A stretch of DNA of 64,000 bases from Thauera sp. 2A1 (GCF_009469595.2 NZ_SSXV01000020.1:1-64000), one strand, 5' to 3'. Counted from the stretch's first letter, positions 42,428-51,799 are shown. The notes: generated by a model from the sequence alone, not told the origin. Numbers and translations: made by a program.

Positions 42428-42994
42428 ATGCCCGCATCCGCATCCGCATCTGCATCCGCTGCCCCGCCAGACGCCGACCTGCGCGCCCTCTCTGCCCGCT
42501 TCCCACGTGCCGGCCAGTTGCAGACCATCCTGTTGCGATCCGCGCGCCGTGGCGCCGTGGCGGCGGTGTCCGAAGCGCGGGCGCTCGCCGGCCAGGGGCT
42601 GGCGGGGGACCACAAGACCGCGCGGCCCGCCGTGGCCGGAGGTGGCGGCAAGCGCCAGATCACGCTGATCCAGGCCGAGCACCTGCCGGTGATCGCCGCG
42701 CTCGCCGGTCGCGGCGCGCTCGACCCCGCCCTGCTGCGGCGCAATCTGGTCGTCGCGGGTCTCAACCTCGTCGCCGCCCGCGCGCTGTTCAACGACCAGC
42801 CGCTGCTGCTGTGCATCGGCGCCGAGGTCTTGCTCGAAATCACCGGTGCCTGCGATCCCTGCTCACGCATGGAGGAACTGCTCGGCCCCGGCGGCTACAA
42901 CGCGATGCGCGGCCACGGTGGCGTCACCGCCCGCGTGCTGGCGGGCGGGATGTTGCGCGTCGGCGATGCGGTGACAGTCCGCCGCGCGCGCTGA
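42428..42994 (+). CDS. MOSC domain protein
   Basis: 188 aa. An Ala/Ser-repeat N-terminus (SASASASA) is followed by a MOSC beta-barrel: [53 protein letters not shown], and the conserved cysteine motif [32 protein letters not shown] domains bind the molybdenum cofactor and sulfur carriers. The acceptor is unknown. The 180 bp after the gene (42995-43172) contain nothing recognisable. Confidence 0.92.
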   Translation: MPASASASASAAPPDADLRALSARFPRAGQLQTILLRSARRGAVAAVSEARALAGQGLAGDHKTARPAVAGGGGKRQITLIQAEHLPVIAALAGRGALDPALLRRNLVVAGLNLVAARALFNDQPLLLCIGAEVLLEITGACDPCSRMEELLGPGGYNAMRGHGGVTARVLAGGMLRVGDAVTVRRAR

Positions 42995-43172
42995 TCACGC
43001 GCCTTCGCGCCAGACCAAGGTGGCCGCTTCACGCCTGGAATCGCGCTTCACCAAGGAGTTGTTACAGACAAAGGCTCTTCCGAGTGACAGAAGCCGATGC
43101 GCCATGGAGGGAGCCTGCGGGCGGTTCTGTCGATCGATGGCCAGGGGCTCGCGGCCGACGCCACCGCGAGGC

Positions 43173-43460
43173 TCACGAATGCACTGGCGTTGCGGAAATC
43201 TTTACGCCCAAGGCATGAAGCAGCTTGAGCACCGTGTCATAGCGTGGCTTGGCACCGGGCGTGAGCGCTTTGTACAGGCTCTCACGGCCAAGACCCGCAT
43301 CCTTGGCGAGCTGCGTCATGCCACGGGCGCGCGCAACGTCGCGAACGGCAGCGAGGAAGACATCAGGGTTTGGGTCTTCCAGAGCGGCTGTCAGATACTC
43401 AGCGATGGTTTCCTCATCGTTCAGGTAGTCGGCAGCGTCAAAGGTGGCAGTCTTGACCAT
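43173..43460 (-). CDS. HigA-type antitoxin (addiction module antidote)
   Basis: 95 aa. A short N-terminal part (FDAADYLNDEETIAEYLTAA) is followed by a helix-turn-helix (VARARGMTQLAKDAGLGRES then LYKALTPGAKPRYDTVLKLL). This is the antidote family that pairs with RelE-like killer proteins in toxin-first operons. It lies 3 bp downstream of the toxin gene and should bind the palindrome at 43772-43789. Confidence 0.92.
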   Translation of the reverse strand: MVKTATFDAADYLNDEETIAEYLTAALEDPNPDVFLAAVRDVARARGMTQLAKDAGLGRESLYKALTPGAKPRYDTVLKLLHALGVKISATPVHS

Positions 43461-43463
43461 CGT

Positions 43464-43763
43464 TCACTCCTTGTCCAAAAGCCGCGCCATCTCGATGGCG
43501 CGTTTGATGTCGCGCTTTTGCGACGACTTGTCCCCGCCCAGCAGAAGCAGATAGATCACTGCCCCACGTCGCGTGTAGTAAGCGCGGTACCCAGGGCCGA
43601 CGTGAATGCGCATTTCCGAAACGCCCCCACCGACCGGCTCACAGTCACCAAAATTGCCGTGTTCAGCAGAGCGGATACGGTAGACGATACGGGCTCGTGC
43701 CACGTTGTCTTTCAAGCCGGCAAGCCAAGCGTCGAACTCGTCCGTACGCAGGAAGGTGTTCAT
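43464..43763 (-). CDS. RelE/HigB-type toxin (addiction module killer protein)
   Basis: 99 aa from the ATG at 43763. The compact RelE fold reads TDEFDAWLAGLKDNVARARI then VYRIRSAEHGNFGDCEPVGG, followed by EMRIHVGPGYRAYYTRRGAV and LLLGGDKSSQKRDIKRA. The killer family carries the conserved G-x-GYR-x-YY and GGDKSSQ segments. The order toxin-antitoxin and tight spacing define an addiction module. Confidence 0.92.
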   Translation of the reverse strand: MNTFLRTDEFDAWLAGLKDNVARARIVYRIRSAEHGNFGDCEPVGGGVSEMRIHVGPGYRAYYTRRGAVIYLLLLGGDKSSQKRDIKRAIEMARLLDKE

Positions 43764-43771
43764 GGCTGCAG

Positions 43772-43789
43772 TGTATCCAAAGGGATACA
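43772..43789. promoter_or_regulatory. Operator palindrome of the RelE/HigA module
   Basis: TGTATCC-AAAG-GGATACA lies 9 bp before the toxin start. A perfect 7-bp-arm palindrome here is the expected autoregulatory site for the antitoxin. Confidence 0.6.
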
Positions 43790-43947
43790 TTCGAACAAGG
43801 GCGAACCGGTAGCGAAGACCGAGAGGCGCAACCCTGCACATCGCGCGGTAGAAGTTGGCCGATCGTACGCTGTGGGCATCTTCCCCGATGGCAGCCGAAC
43901 GCCACGAGCTCAAGAATCAGGCTCCGATCAACAGCAAGGAGCCGATC

Positions 43948-44562
43948 ATGGAGACCCGCGAACATCGGGAAGCCTGGAACAAGGGGAAGCTGGTTGGCCA
44001 GAAGGCACCGCTCAAACCCAAGGACATCTGGGCCATCCGTATTCATCTGCAGAACGCGCACGAAGTGCGCGACCTCGCCATGTTCAACCTCGCGATCGAC
44101 AGCAAGCTCCGAGGGTGTGACCTCGTCAGCCTGCGGGTGCGCGACGTGACGCATGGAAACCAGGTGCTCTCACGCGCCATGGTCGTGCAGCGGAAAACAC
44201 AGCGGCCTGTGCAGTTCGAACTGACCGAGCCTACGCGCACGGCCGTGGCCGCGTGGATCGCGAAGGCCGGCCTGAGGTCGGAAGACTTCCTCTTTCCGAG
44301 CCGGCTGCACAACTCCCCGCACGTCTCCACCCGGCAGTACGCGAGGATCGTCGAGCACTGGGTGGTGGCTGTCGGCCTCGATCCGTCCGCCTACGGTACG
44401 CACTCGATGCGGAGGACGAAGGCGACCTTGATCTACAAACGCACGAAGAACCTGCGCGCCGTTCAGCTCCTGCTCGGCCACTCCAAACTTGAGTCGACAG
44501 TGCGGTACCTGGGCATCGAGGTCGATGACGCCTTGGAAATCTCTGAGCAGATCGAGATCTGA
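43948..44562 (+). CDS. Small tyrosine recombinase/integrase
   Basis: 204 aa with AAGGAG before the ATG at 43948. It is essentially a catalytic domain only. Catalytic residues are visible: Arg in IDSKLRGCDLVSLR, the HxxR box in THSMRRTKATLIYK, and LLGHSKLESTVRYLG with the late His and the nucleophilic Tyr region. The size and pattern resemble FimB/FimE-type or phage-remnant recombinases. It marks the left side of an accessory region that holds recombinase debris and the five-gene cassette. Confidence 0.88.
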   Translation: METREHREAWNKGKLVGQKAPLKPKDIWAIRIHLQNAHEVRDLAMFNLAIDSKLRGCDLVSLRVRDVTHGNQVLSRAMVVQRKTQRPVQFELTEPTRTAVAAWIAKAGLRSEDFLFPSRLHNSPHVSTRQYARIVEHWVVAVGLDPSAYGTHSMRRTKATLIYKRTKNLRAVQLLLGHSKLESTVRYLGIEVDDALEISEQIEI

Positions 44563-44638
44563 GCCCGAAGCGGCTGCCCGCCAAGCACCTTTCGCCAACG
44601 GGCGGCTGCTTACCGCGATGATGTCGAGATGGTACTTT

Positions 44639-45118
44639 CGGCCATTATGCCCAGCTCCCAGTTATGAACAGTCGGCTAACGGCGATGCTGGGGATGGCCC
44701 GGCGTAGCGCCTGATCTGTAGCGTCGACGAGCCCGGGGCTGGACATAATTCCGGCGCTGGCGCGACCACAGCGCAGCCGCAGCTTGCGACGCGCCGCATC
44801 TCCCCGCACATCATTCACCACACGACGGCCATGCACCTCTTGCAGGCCGGCGTTGACATCAGGGTCATCGCGCTGTGGCTGGGACACGAGAGCCCGACGA
44901 CAACTCACCAATACGTCGGCGCAGACCTGGTGATGAGGGAGCAGGCACTGAACCAGACGCCGCGATCCGGCGCTACAAGGCGCCTGACTCGCTGGTCGAC
45001 TTCCTCAAGACCCTGTAGTTATGTGCAGGCCGCAGGCATCGCGCACCACCGCTGCGCTCGCGCGATGACGCGGCCCGCACCGCAACTGTTCATAACTGGG
45101 AGCTACGCATAATGGCCG
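44639..45118. mobile_element. 480-bp inverted-repeat-bounded element with dead recombinase (RIT-like remnant)
   Basis: The ends 44639-44671 and 45086-45118 are inverted repeats of 33 nt with two mismatches (CGGCCATTATGC at one end, GCATAATGGCCG at the other, then CAGTTATGAACAG). Between them is only the C-terminal part of a tyrosine recombinase. Elements bounded by such repeats and carrying tyrosine recombinases (recombinase-in-trio, RIT) exist in betaproteobacteria. This copy would be an internally deleted, non-autonomous derivative. The class assignment is inference. Confidence 0.65.
44783..45018 (+). pseudogene. Tyrosine recombinase C-terminal remnant
   Basis: The frame reads LATRRISPHIIHHTTAMHLL followed by ALWLGHESPTTTHQYVGADL. 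The HxxR box is altered: HIIH instead of HxxR, so the second catalytic Arg is lost. A frameshift near 44955 moves the end (IRRYKAPDSLVDFLKTL, stop at 45016) to another frame. No N-terminal part is present. Confidence 0.8.
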
Positions 45119-45143
45119 TTATGGATAGCTGTTCATAACGGCC
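45114..45143. repeat. Palindrome at right end of the element
   Basis: GGCCGTTATG-N10-CATAACGGCC is perfect and overlaps the right inverted repeat. Its arms share GTTATG with the element ends, so it may be part of a recombination site or the scar of a nested insertion. Confidence 0.55.
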
Positions 45144-45243
45144 AGAAGCGGAAATTCAACCCGTCGCGAAAGGAGCCATCCGAACGCCAGATCCCCTCTG
45201 AAACCTGCCGGATCGCTTACGCGAACTCCTCGATCGGAGCGGA

Positions 45244-45322
45244 TGGTGAGGTACCGCTGACCGACTGCCTGCGGTCTGCTCAAATACAGCCGCGGAGCTC
45301 GCTTCGGGCCTAAACGGGGGAA
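45244..45322. repeat. Dispersed intergenic repeat, copy A
   Basis: The stretch with TACCGCTGACCGAC and TCTGCTCAAAT is an imperfect inverted copy of 49346-49429. The surrounding 45119-45437 region has no credible gene and looks degenerate. Together the two copies bracket the five-gene cassette. Confidence 0.6.
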
Positions 45323-45438
45323 TTTCTTTTCCGAGGAACTTCCCAGCACAACCTGTTCTCTGGAAATTCGAGCCTGGCCCCTTGCCCCTCGTGCAAACGA
45401 GGTTTGTCTCGATACTCATATCGTTGTATTTTTATGGC

Positions 45439-45527
45439 ATGAATTTCGGGGAACGCTGAGGCATGCGCGTGACCAAGTCGCACCCCTCACCCAAAAGGAG
45501 TTGGAGGCCACGAGTGTGGTCTCCTAG
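45439..45527 (+). pseudogene. XRE helix-turn-helix gene, N-terminal remnant
   Basis: After one frameshift near the start the sequence reads TLRHARDQVAPLTQKELEAT then SVVS and a stop. This resembles the first helix-turn-helix of Cro/C1-family regulators (LRxAREQAGLTQKELAxxSGVS). The later part is absent or decayed. It may be the lost repressor of the downstream cassette. Confidence 0.4.
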
Positions 45528-45613
45528 GAAACCATTTTTAATCCCGGGCTCGGCGATCAAGACGGCTCGACTTACGTCGTTCAACTTGTCATCGCCTGCG
45601 GCGTCTGACCCGA

Positions 45614-45781
45614 ATGGTGGAAGATCGGCGAGGAACCGCCGGTGGCGCCAACCCCCGCGAGATCAGCGCCGCCTACGCCACCGGCAGCGCAACACGCCGC
45701 GAACTCATGATGCGCATCGCTGTGTTGCCGGATGACGGCATCGACAAGCTCTACCCCATCATCAAGGCCTTTTCCGCGTAG
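45614..45781 (+). CDS. Small ORF before the cassette, unknown
   Basis: 55 codons from an ATG without a clear ribosome site, ending 15 bp before the nucleotidyltransferase-like gene. The product ends MMRIAVLPDDGIDKLYPIIK then AFSA. It could be the tail of the decayed regulator at 45439 or a small independent gene. I recognise no family. Confidence 0.3.
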   Translation: MVEDRRGTAGGANPREISAAYATGSATRRELMMRIAVLPDDGIDKLYPIIKAFSA

Positions 45782-45795
45782 TACGACTAGCCGAA

Positions 45796-46248
45796 ATGTC
45801 GATTCCCCCCCTGCTGCCCTGCGGACTTCTGCCCCACGGGGTGTTCGACTGCACGCTGGACGAAGTCGCCGCCAACTACACTTGGTCGCCGCGGCGCACG
45901 GAACTATGGGAGCGTTTCGGGCAGTTCCTTGCCTGGCTCAAGCCGCAACCGGCCGCGCCGCACCTGTACCTGGACGGCGGCTTCACGGGCGACAAGCAAC
46001 ACCCGAAGGACATCGACGTCGTGCTCGATCTGACGACCACCGACGACGGCGCCTTCCGCCACTGGCTGGTGGTATTCGCGACGCAGCGCCCGCTGATCGC
46101 GGAGCAATTTCTTGTAGACTTCTGGATCTATCACCCCACAATGTCCAATGACCTGCGTGGTTTCTTCCACTACATCCGCCCGGAAGAAGCGCAGGCCCGA
46201 GGCGTGTCGCCGGACCATCGCAAGGGACTGCTTCGCATCGCGCTATGA
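45796..46248 (+). CDS. DUF6932-like minimal nucleotidyltransferase-fold protein
   Basis: 150 aa. LPCGLLPHGVFDCTLDEVAA near the N-terminus is followed by LYLDGGFTGDKQHPKDIDVV. The latter is a GG/S...DxD pattern of nucleotidyltransferases, with no second acidic residue obvious. A C-terminal HPTMSNDLRGFFHYIRPEEA segment follows. Similar proteins are found as small stand-alone genes in accessory regions, with no defined activity; related minimal nucleotidyltransferases act as antitoxins that modify a partner. The stop overlaps the next gene (ATGA). Confidence 0.7.
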   Translation: MSIPPLLPCGLLPHGVFDCTLDEVAANYTWSPRRTELWERFGQFLAWLKPQPAAPHLYLDGGFTGDKQHPKDIDVVLDLTTTDDGAFRHWLVVFATQRPLIAEQFLVDFWIYHPTMSNDLRGFFHYIRPEEAQARGVSPDHRKGLLRIAL

Positions 46249-47252
46249 ACTGGGTCGACAACGTCCACCGCAAGGCGGAAATCATCCACGGGCAGATCGC
46301 CTGGTGGATGCAACAGGCCGAACATGCGCGGCTCGATGCGCAGCAGGCCTGCGCGCCCTATTACGCCCTGCTCAGCCAGATCTACGCCGAGGACCTGCCC
46401 TTCGCCCGGGTGATGGACGAATCGGACATTGTCATCCGCGCTCACGGCCCCCAGGTGGAGACCGACGCCCCGCGCGTGCGCATCGTCGAATCGTTGTTTG
46501 CCGATCTGCGCGAGGAAGTGGCCCGTATCGCCAAGACCGTCGTTGGCCTTGCTCCCGGCCAGCGCGCCCGCATGCCCGATGACTTCGCGCTGCGCTTGTG
46601 CGGCCTCGCTCGCGGCAGTCTGGTGGTCGGACTCAAGATAGCTCAGGACGAAGCGACACTGGGACAGCAGCAGATTCCCGAAGCGGCGGAGCCGATGTTC
46701 GATGCGATTCGCACGGCCGTGAAGTCCATCTCACTGATCCCGCACTACCTGACCGAAAACGGCGTGCGCAACGAGATCTCGGAGATCTTGCCCGATCCCG
46801 GCGTGCGCGACGCCGCGCTGGTTGCAGCCCAGCGGCTCGCCCCTTCCGGCCGGCGCGGCATCGACCGGATCACGTTACTCGACCCTCACAACGCCAAGGA
46901 GCGCACACCCGGCGAGTTGACCCACGCCGACCGCGGGGTGCTGAAGCACGTGCTGCGCAACCCCATGGCCGGACGTAAGGTGCAACGCGGGGAATTCGTC
47001 GGCATCGTGCGCGAAGTCGATCTTGACGCAAGCCGCTTCGAGATTCGCGGCGTGACGCAGTACGGCGCCCTGCGCTGCGTGTACCCGGGCATGCACCACG
47101 ACCATGCCCGCGCCTTGCTCAACACCTGGGTGCGCGTGACCGGGCAGTACGAATCAACCGCGGACGGCCGCCCGCGCCTGCTTCAGGTCGACTCCGTGCG
47201 CGAAGAACTCGCCCCGAGGGATGGCGAACTCTTCCCTCCCGATGACCTCTGA
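46245..47252 (+). CDS. Unknown protein coupled to the nucleotidyltransferase-like gene
   Basis: 335 aa, soluble, with no signal peptide. The N-terminal 110 residues are helical (NVHRKAEIIHGQIAWWMQQA). The middle has DFALRLCGLARGSLVVGLKI. The C-terminal 110 residues, from ERTPGELTHADRG, look beta-rich (GIVREVDLDASRFEIRGV, VRVTGQYESTADGRPRL) and could be an OB-like or barrel domain. I do not recognise the family. Its start overlaps the upstream gene, so the two products probably act together. Confidence 0.8.
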   Translation: MNWVDNVHRKAEIIHGQIAWWMQQAEHARLDAQQACAPYYALLSQIYAEDLPFARVMDESDIVIRAHGPQVETDAPRVRIVESLFADLREEVARIAKTVVGLAPGQRARMPDDFALRLCGLARGSLVVGLKIAQDEATLGQQQIPEAAEPMFDAIRTAVKSISLIPHYLTENGVRNEISEILPDPGVRDAALVAAQRLAPSGRRGIDRITLLDPHNAKERTPGELTHADRGVLKHVLRNPMAGRKVQRGEFVGIVREVDLDASRFEIRGVTQYGALRCVYPGMHHDHARALLNTWVRVTGQYESTADGRPRLLQVDSVREELAPRDGELFPPDDL

Positions 47253-47258
47253 CCGGAA

Positions 47259-47277
47259 GCAGGACACGATATCCTGC
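47259..47277. promoter_or_regulatory. Inverted repeat GCAGGA-N7-TCCTGC between cassette units
   Basis: It lies 7 bp after the stop of the 335-aa gene and just before an extended -10 element. It may act as a weak terminator or as an operator of the second unit. Confidence 0.4.
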
Positions 47278-47287
47278 CGAATATCAT

Positions 47288-47296
47288 TGCTATACT
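47288..47296 (+). promoter_or_regulatory. Extended -10 promoter of the TIGR04255-like unit
   Basis: TGCTATACT fits an extended -10 (TGN-TATAAT with one mismatch), 31 bp before the ATG at 47327. No good -35 is visible, as expected for this promoter type. Confidence 0.4.
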
Positions 47297-47326
47297 TCGC
47301 GGCCACTACGAGAGACTGACTTGACG

Positions 47327-48160
47327 ATGAACATCACGCCCCTGCACGATACGCACGCAATCGAGAGCGTTTCGTTCGGCGTCGAATGGCAGCAGCCGCT
47401 GCCGCCCGCCGTTATGGGCGCGCTCGAGTCGGTGTATGAGGCCGCCCTAAAGAAAAAGCTTCCGAGCAAGAAGCCGGTTCAGCAATTCGCGTTCGAATTC
47501 AATCTCGAAAGCGGCGGTAAATCCATACAGCCCGCCCAAGCGGTGGGCTGGACGTTCGAGCGGTTTGCGCCGGACGGGCGCATCGAACGCAATCTGATGC
47601 TCACGCCCAACACGTTGGCCGTGACGCTTCACACCTACACCCGCTGGGAAGAGGTATACGCCACTGCGGCGGACCTGATGCACCCCCTTTTGCCGCTCAT
47701 TGCCGTTAGCTCGGGGGGCTTCACAGTTTTCGGCCTGCAGTACCAAGATGTCTTCAGAATCACCGGAGACGATGTCGCGCAATTCCGCGCAGACATGCTG
47801 CTGCGGCAGAACTCGGCCATGCTCCCGGCGTCAGTTTTCCAGCAAAAGAGTCTTTGGCACGCGCACCACGGGTACTTTACCGAGATGCCCGACGAGCCCG
47901 AACGCCGGAAGCTGACGGTGGTTAACACGGACCTGATCGACGAGAACGGAAACCGCCAAGTGCGCATTCTGAGCGTGCATAAGACCGTCTTCAACGCACC
48001 GCTCTCCGACACCGAGCAGCTTTACGCGGGGGACAATCCTCCGTTGCACGCCGCGATGCACGGCATGCACAGCGAGAACAAGGCTGTGCTGCGCGAGCTT
48101 CTCAACGATGACATGCTCGCACGCATCCATTTGAACGCAGAGGAAGGGACCGACTTATGA
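47327..48160 (+). CDS. TIGR04255-like family protein
   Basis: 277 aa from the ATG at 47327; a TTG six bases upstream is possible. It begins ITPLHDTHAIESVSFGVEWQ, has a central beta-rich part (VGWTFERFAPDGRIERNLML, YTRWEEVYATAADLMHPLLP, VFGLQYQDVF) and ends with a helical LHAAMHGMHSENKAVLRELLNDDM. The N-terminal beta-strand lead-in and the C-terminal H...K..L..LL..DM helix resemble the TIGR04255 family. The gene is visibly less G+C-rich than its surroundings. Its stop overlaps the next start. Confidence 0.65.
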   Translation: MNITPLHDTHAIESVSFGVEWQQPLPPAVMGALESVYEAALKKKLPSKKPVQQFAFEFNLESGGKSIQPAQAVGWTFERFAPDGRIERNLMLTPNTLAVTLHTYTRWEEVYATAADLMHPLLPLIAVSSGGFTVFGLQYQDVFRITGDDVAQFRADMLLRQNSAMLPASVFQQKSLWHAHHGYFTEMPDEPERRKLTVVNTDLIDENGNRQVRILSVHKTVFNAPLSDTEQLYAGDNPPLHAAMHGMHSENKAVLRELLNDDMLARIHLNAEEGTDL

Positions 48161-48756
48161 CCGCCGCCACCTTCGAATTCGTCAGCTATCTGCCCCAGCC
48201 CGCGCCGACCCCATCCGTCGGTGCTGCCCGGACCGACCGCACCGCCACCCCTGCGCGCGGATGGTTTTCGCAAGACAGCGTATTGCGCAAGATGTCCACT
48301 GCGCTCGTGCCGCTGCTCGGACTCGCTGGAGCCCCCGCCAATGCGGCGCCGGTTCCGAGCGCCCACGAACTGGTCATAACCGCCGCGCAGAACGGGCGTG
48401 CGGAGCAGATGACGGCGCTGCTGCGCACACTGATCGACTACCAGTTTCTGCCCCACGACTGGGACGGCTACGGCGGCCAGCCGGCGAAGGCGGCAGCGCT
48501 GCTCGACGCATTGGAATTCCTGCTGCAACTGCCGCACACGCTTCCTGTCCCGTCCCCGATGCTGTCCGGATCTGGCACCATCGGCTTGTACTGGGATCGT
48601 GGCACGCACTATGCGAGCCTGGAGTTCGAAGGCGATGGCACCTACACGTCACTGACCGACGGCCCGGACGGCTACGGCGGCGCCGAGGGGGTCGCAGCGC
48701 GCACGCTGCCGGCCGCGCTGCGGCACTTCCTTGTGAACCTGCCCACCGCCGGATGA
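48157..48756 (+). CDS. Unknown cassette protein with WDGYGG motif
   Basis: 199 aa. A low-complexity N-terminal region of about 60 residues includes a hydrophobic patch (MSTALVPLLGLAGAPANAAP) that could be a membrane anchor. The conserved-looking core is LPHDWDGYGGQPAKAAALLD, LEFLLQLPHTLPVPSPMLSG, and GTIGLYWDRGTHYASLEFEG. Proteins with a WDGYGA-type motif and this strand pattern occur next to TIGR04255-type genes in accessory clusters. No function is known. It is coupled on both sides by ATGA overlaps. Confidence 0.75.
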   Translation: MTAATFEFVSYLPQPAPTPSVGAARTDRTATPARGWFSQDSVLRKMSTALVPLLGLAGAPANAAPVPSAHELVITAAQNGRAEQMTALLRTLIDYQFLPHDWDGYGGQPAKAAALLDALEFLLQLPHTLPVPSPMLSGSGTIGLYWDRGTHYASLEFEGDGTYTSLTDGPDGYGGAEGVAARTLPAALRHFLVNLPTAG

Positions 48757-49283
48757 GCTGCCAGGAACTGTTCGCCAGCGTCGCGAAAGACCCCAAGAAG
48801 GCCGAGAAGATCGACGCGCAGTCACCCGACTGCGCGTGCGAGGCGCATTCGGTGTCGCCGCACTCCCCCGGCCCGGTGATGGACGACGAGACCCTGTGGC
48901 GCCTGATCCTTTCCCCGGTGCATTACGACGTCGCGACCGGAAAAGTGACGGAAGCCGCTTTCGATGATGCGTCGAACAAGGGCATGTCGGTACAGCGGCT
49001 GGCCGTAACCGGCAGTGAAGGCGACATTCGCCAACGCGGCCACGCTCGCGCCGCCGCCAAGCCCGGTCGAACCTTCGAATGCGCCATCGGCGCCACCGCC
49101 GCCGGCATTCGCGCCCTGCGCGGCCCGGAGGGCGGGGGCCGCTTTTGCATCTACGACACCGCCGACGCCGCCGATCCCGGCCATGCCGATGTGTGCCAGA
49201 CGCGACACGGCAGCAGGCACACGCGCTTGCAGCTGCGGCGCGAACTCCAGAAGCACTTCTCGCTGTTGATCCACCCCGCCTGA
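48753..49283 (+). CDS. Unknown last protein of the cassette
   Basis: 176 aa, starting at the ATG overlapping the previous stop. The N-terminus has a CAC cysteine pair. The core reads DDETLWRLILSPVHYDVATG then KVTEAAFDDASNKGMSVQRL, followed by a Gly/Ala-rich segment and a C-terminal FCIYDTADAADPGHADVCQT. I recognise no named domain. Its close coupling with the WDGYGG protein suggests the two form a complex or a toxin/partner pair. Confidence 0.72.
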   Translation: MSCQELFASVAKDPKKAEKIDAQSPDCACEAHSVSPHSPGPVMDDETLWRLILSPVHYDVATGKVTEAAFDDASNKGMSVQRLAVTGSEGDIRQRGHARAAAKPGRTFECAIGATAAGIRALRGPEGGGRFCIYDTADAADPGHADVCQTRHGSRHTRLQLRRELQKHFSLLIHPA

Positions 49284-49345
49284 TCTCCCTCAACACCCCC
49301 GATCGGGCTACCAAAGGGATTGGTTTGGCTCGGCAGCTTCTCCAA

Positions 49346-49429
49346 AATGAAAGCCTCCGTTCAGGTCCGAGACGCGCCCAGCAGCTACATTTGAGCAGAT
49401 TGCAGCCGGTCGGTCAGCGGTATCTCACC
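49346..49429. repeat. Dispersed intergenic repeat, copy B
   Basis: It is an imperfect inverted copy of 45244-45322 (ATTTGAGCAGA and GGTCAGCGGTA on this strand). It lies in the 557-bp gap 49284-49840, which holds no convincing gene. The rest of the gap (49500-49760) looks like further decayed repeat sequence with short inverted stretches such as GTCGACCCGACGACCCGCCG. Confidence 0.6.
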
Positions 49430-49840
49430 GACCGTTCCGGCCGACTTGCAGTAGTCCAGAAGTCGCCCCGTGCGACCGCTCGACTCAGTTACCTGTCGTT
49501 GGCGTACTCGACAACCTAACGTCGGCTGTGGGTCGTTTGATGCCCCCTAGTCGACCCGACGACCCGCCGTTCGCTCGAAGGACTGCACCGGGAGGGGGAT
49601 CCGTTGCATGGAGCCGGCTTGCGGCCGTTCGTCTCCCCAAGCGAACCGGTAGCTGCATCCGGAGAAATCCCGTTCATGTCCCGGCTACGCAATCCGCCGT
49701 CGCAACCGGGATTTGCGCTGATCGCAGGATGTATGCGTTGAGTATCCCTTTGTTTCCATCGTGAAACCGTCGGAGGGTGCGAAGGTACTATCGTGGCCGT
49801 GACCCCATCGCGGGTAATCACGTGGATCCATGAGAAGCCT

Positions 49841-50386
49841 ATGAACAAATCATTGATACTGGGCATCGGACTGGGAGCGCTTGGCGCTACTGCAGGCGGT
49901 GCTGTCGCAACCTACAGCCTGGTTGACCACGGGCCGAAATATGCGGAAGTGCTTGCCGTGCAGCCGCTCAAGAAGACGATCAGCACGCCGCGCGAAGTCT
50001 GCAAGGACGTCGTGGTAAGTCATCGAAGCCCGGTCAAGGACCAGCATCAGATTGCCGGAACGGTGATTGGCGCGTTGGCTGGCGGCCTGCTCGGTAATCA
50101 GATCGGAGAGGGCAGCGGCAAGAAAGTCGCCACCGTTGCCGGCGCGGCCGCCGGTGGTTACGCCGGCAAGAAGGTGCAAGAAAACATGCAGACCGGCGAT
50201 ACCTACAACACCACGGAAACGCGATGCACCACGGTGAATGACACCAGCGAGAAGGTGGTTGGCTATAACGTCGAGTATCGACTTGGCGACCAAGTCGGAC
50301 GTGTGCGGATGGACAACAAGCCTGGTCCGCGCATTCCGGTCAAGGATGGTCAGTTGGTCCTGACAGGCGAAAAGAATCCTGCCTGA
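49841..50386 (+). CDS. Glycine-zipper 2TM outer-membrane protein
   Basis: 181 aa. An N-terminal signal/anchor (MNKSLILGIGLGALGATAGGA) is followed by a periplasmic part and the glycine zipper GTVIGALAGGLLGNQIGEGS, then GAAAGGYAGKKVQENM. A C-terminal beta-rich part has the family motif RCTTVNDTSEKVVGYNVEYR. Such proteins (SlyB/17-kDa antigen type) stabilise the outer membrane. It is less G+C-rich than its neighbours and borders the accessory region. Confidence 0.85.
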   Translation: MNKSLILGIGLGALGATAGGAVATYSLVDHGPKYAEVLAVQPLKKTISTPREVCKDVVVSHRSPVKDQHQIAGTVIGALAGGLLGNQIGEGSGKKVATVAGAAAGGYAGKKVQENMQTGDTYNTTETRCTTVNDTSEKVVGYNVEYRLGDQVGRVRMDNKPGPRIPVKDGQLVLTGEKNPA

Positions 50387-50452
50387 GGCCTGCTTCTGGC
50401 GCACGCTTCGCTGTCGGGATTGGCCGCATTCAGTAAGCTCGCCGGGCCGGGC

Positions 50453-50493
50453 GGCACAAAGAGGCCGGCACCGCGCATCCTGCGGTGCCGGCC
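50453..50493 (-). terminator. Rho-independent terminator of gltA
   Basis: A perfect 12-bp stem (GGCCGGCACCGC at 50463-50474 with GCGGTGCCGGCC at 50482-50493) and 7-nt loop are followed on the minus strand by TCTTTGT. It lies 17 bp after the gltA stop. Confidence 0.75.
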
Positions 50494-50509
50494 AGCTTGA
50501 AGCAGTCGG

Positions 50510-51799
<1,290 letters not shown>

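Noticed and set aside
43948..44562. Integrase adjacent to a tRNA, marking a classic genomic island attachment site.
   Set aside because: No tRNA gene or fragment was recognised on either side of the recombinase within the window.
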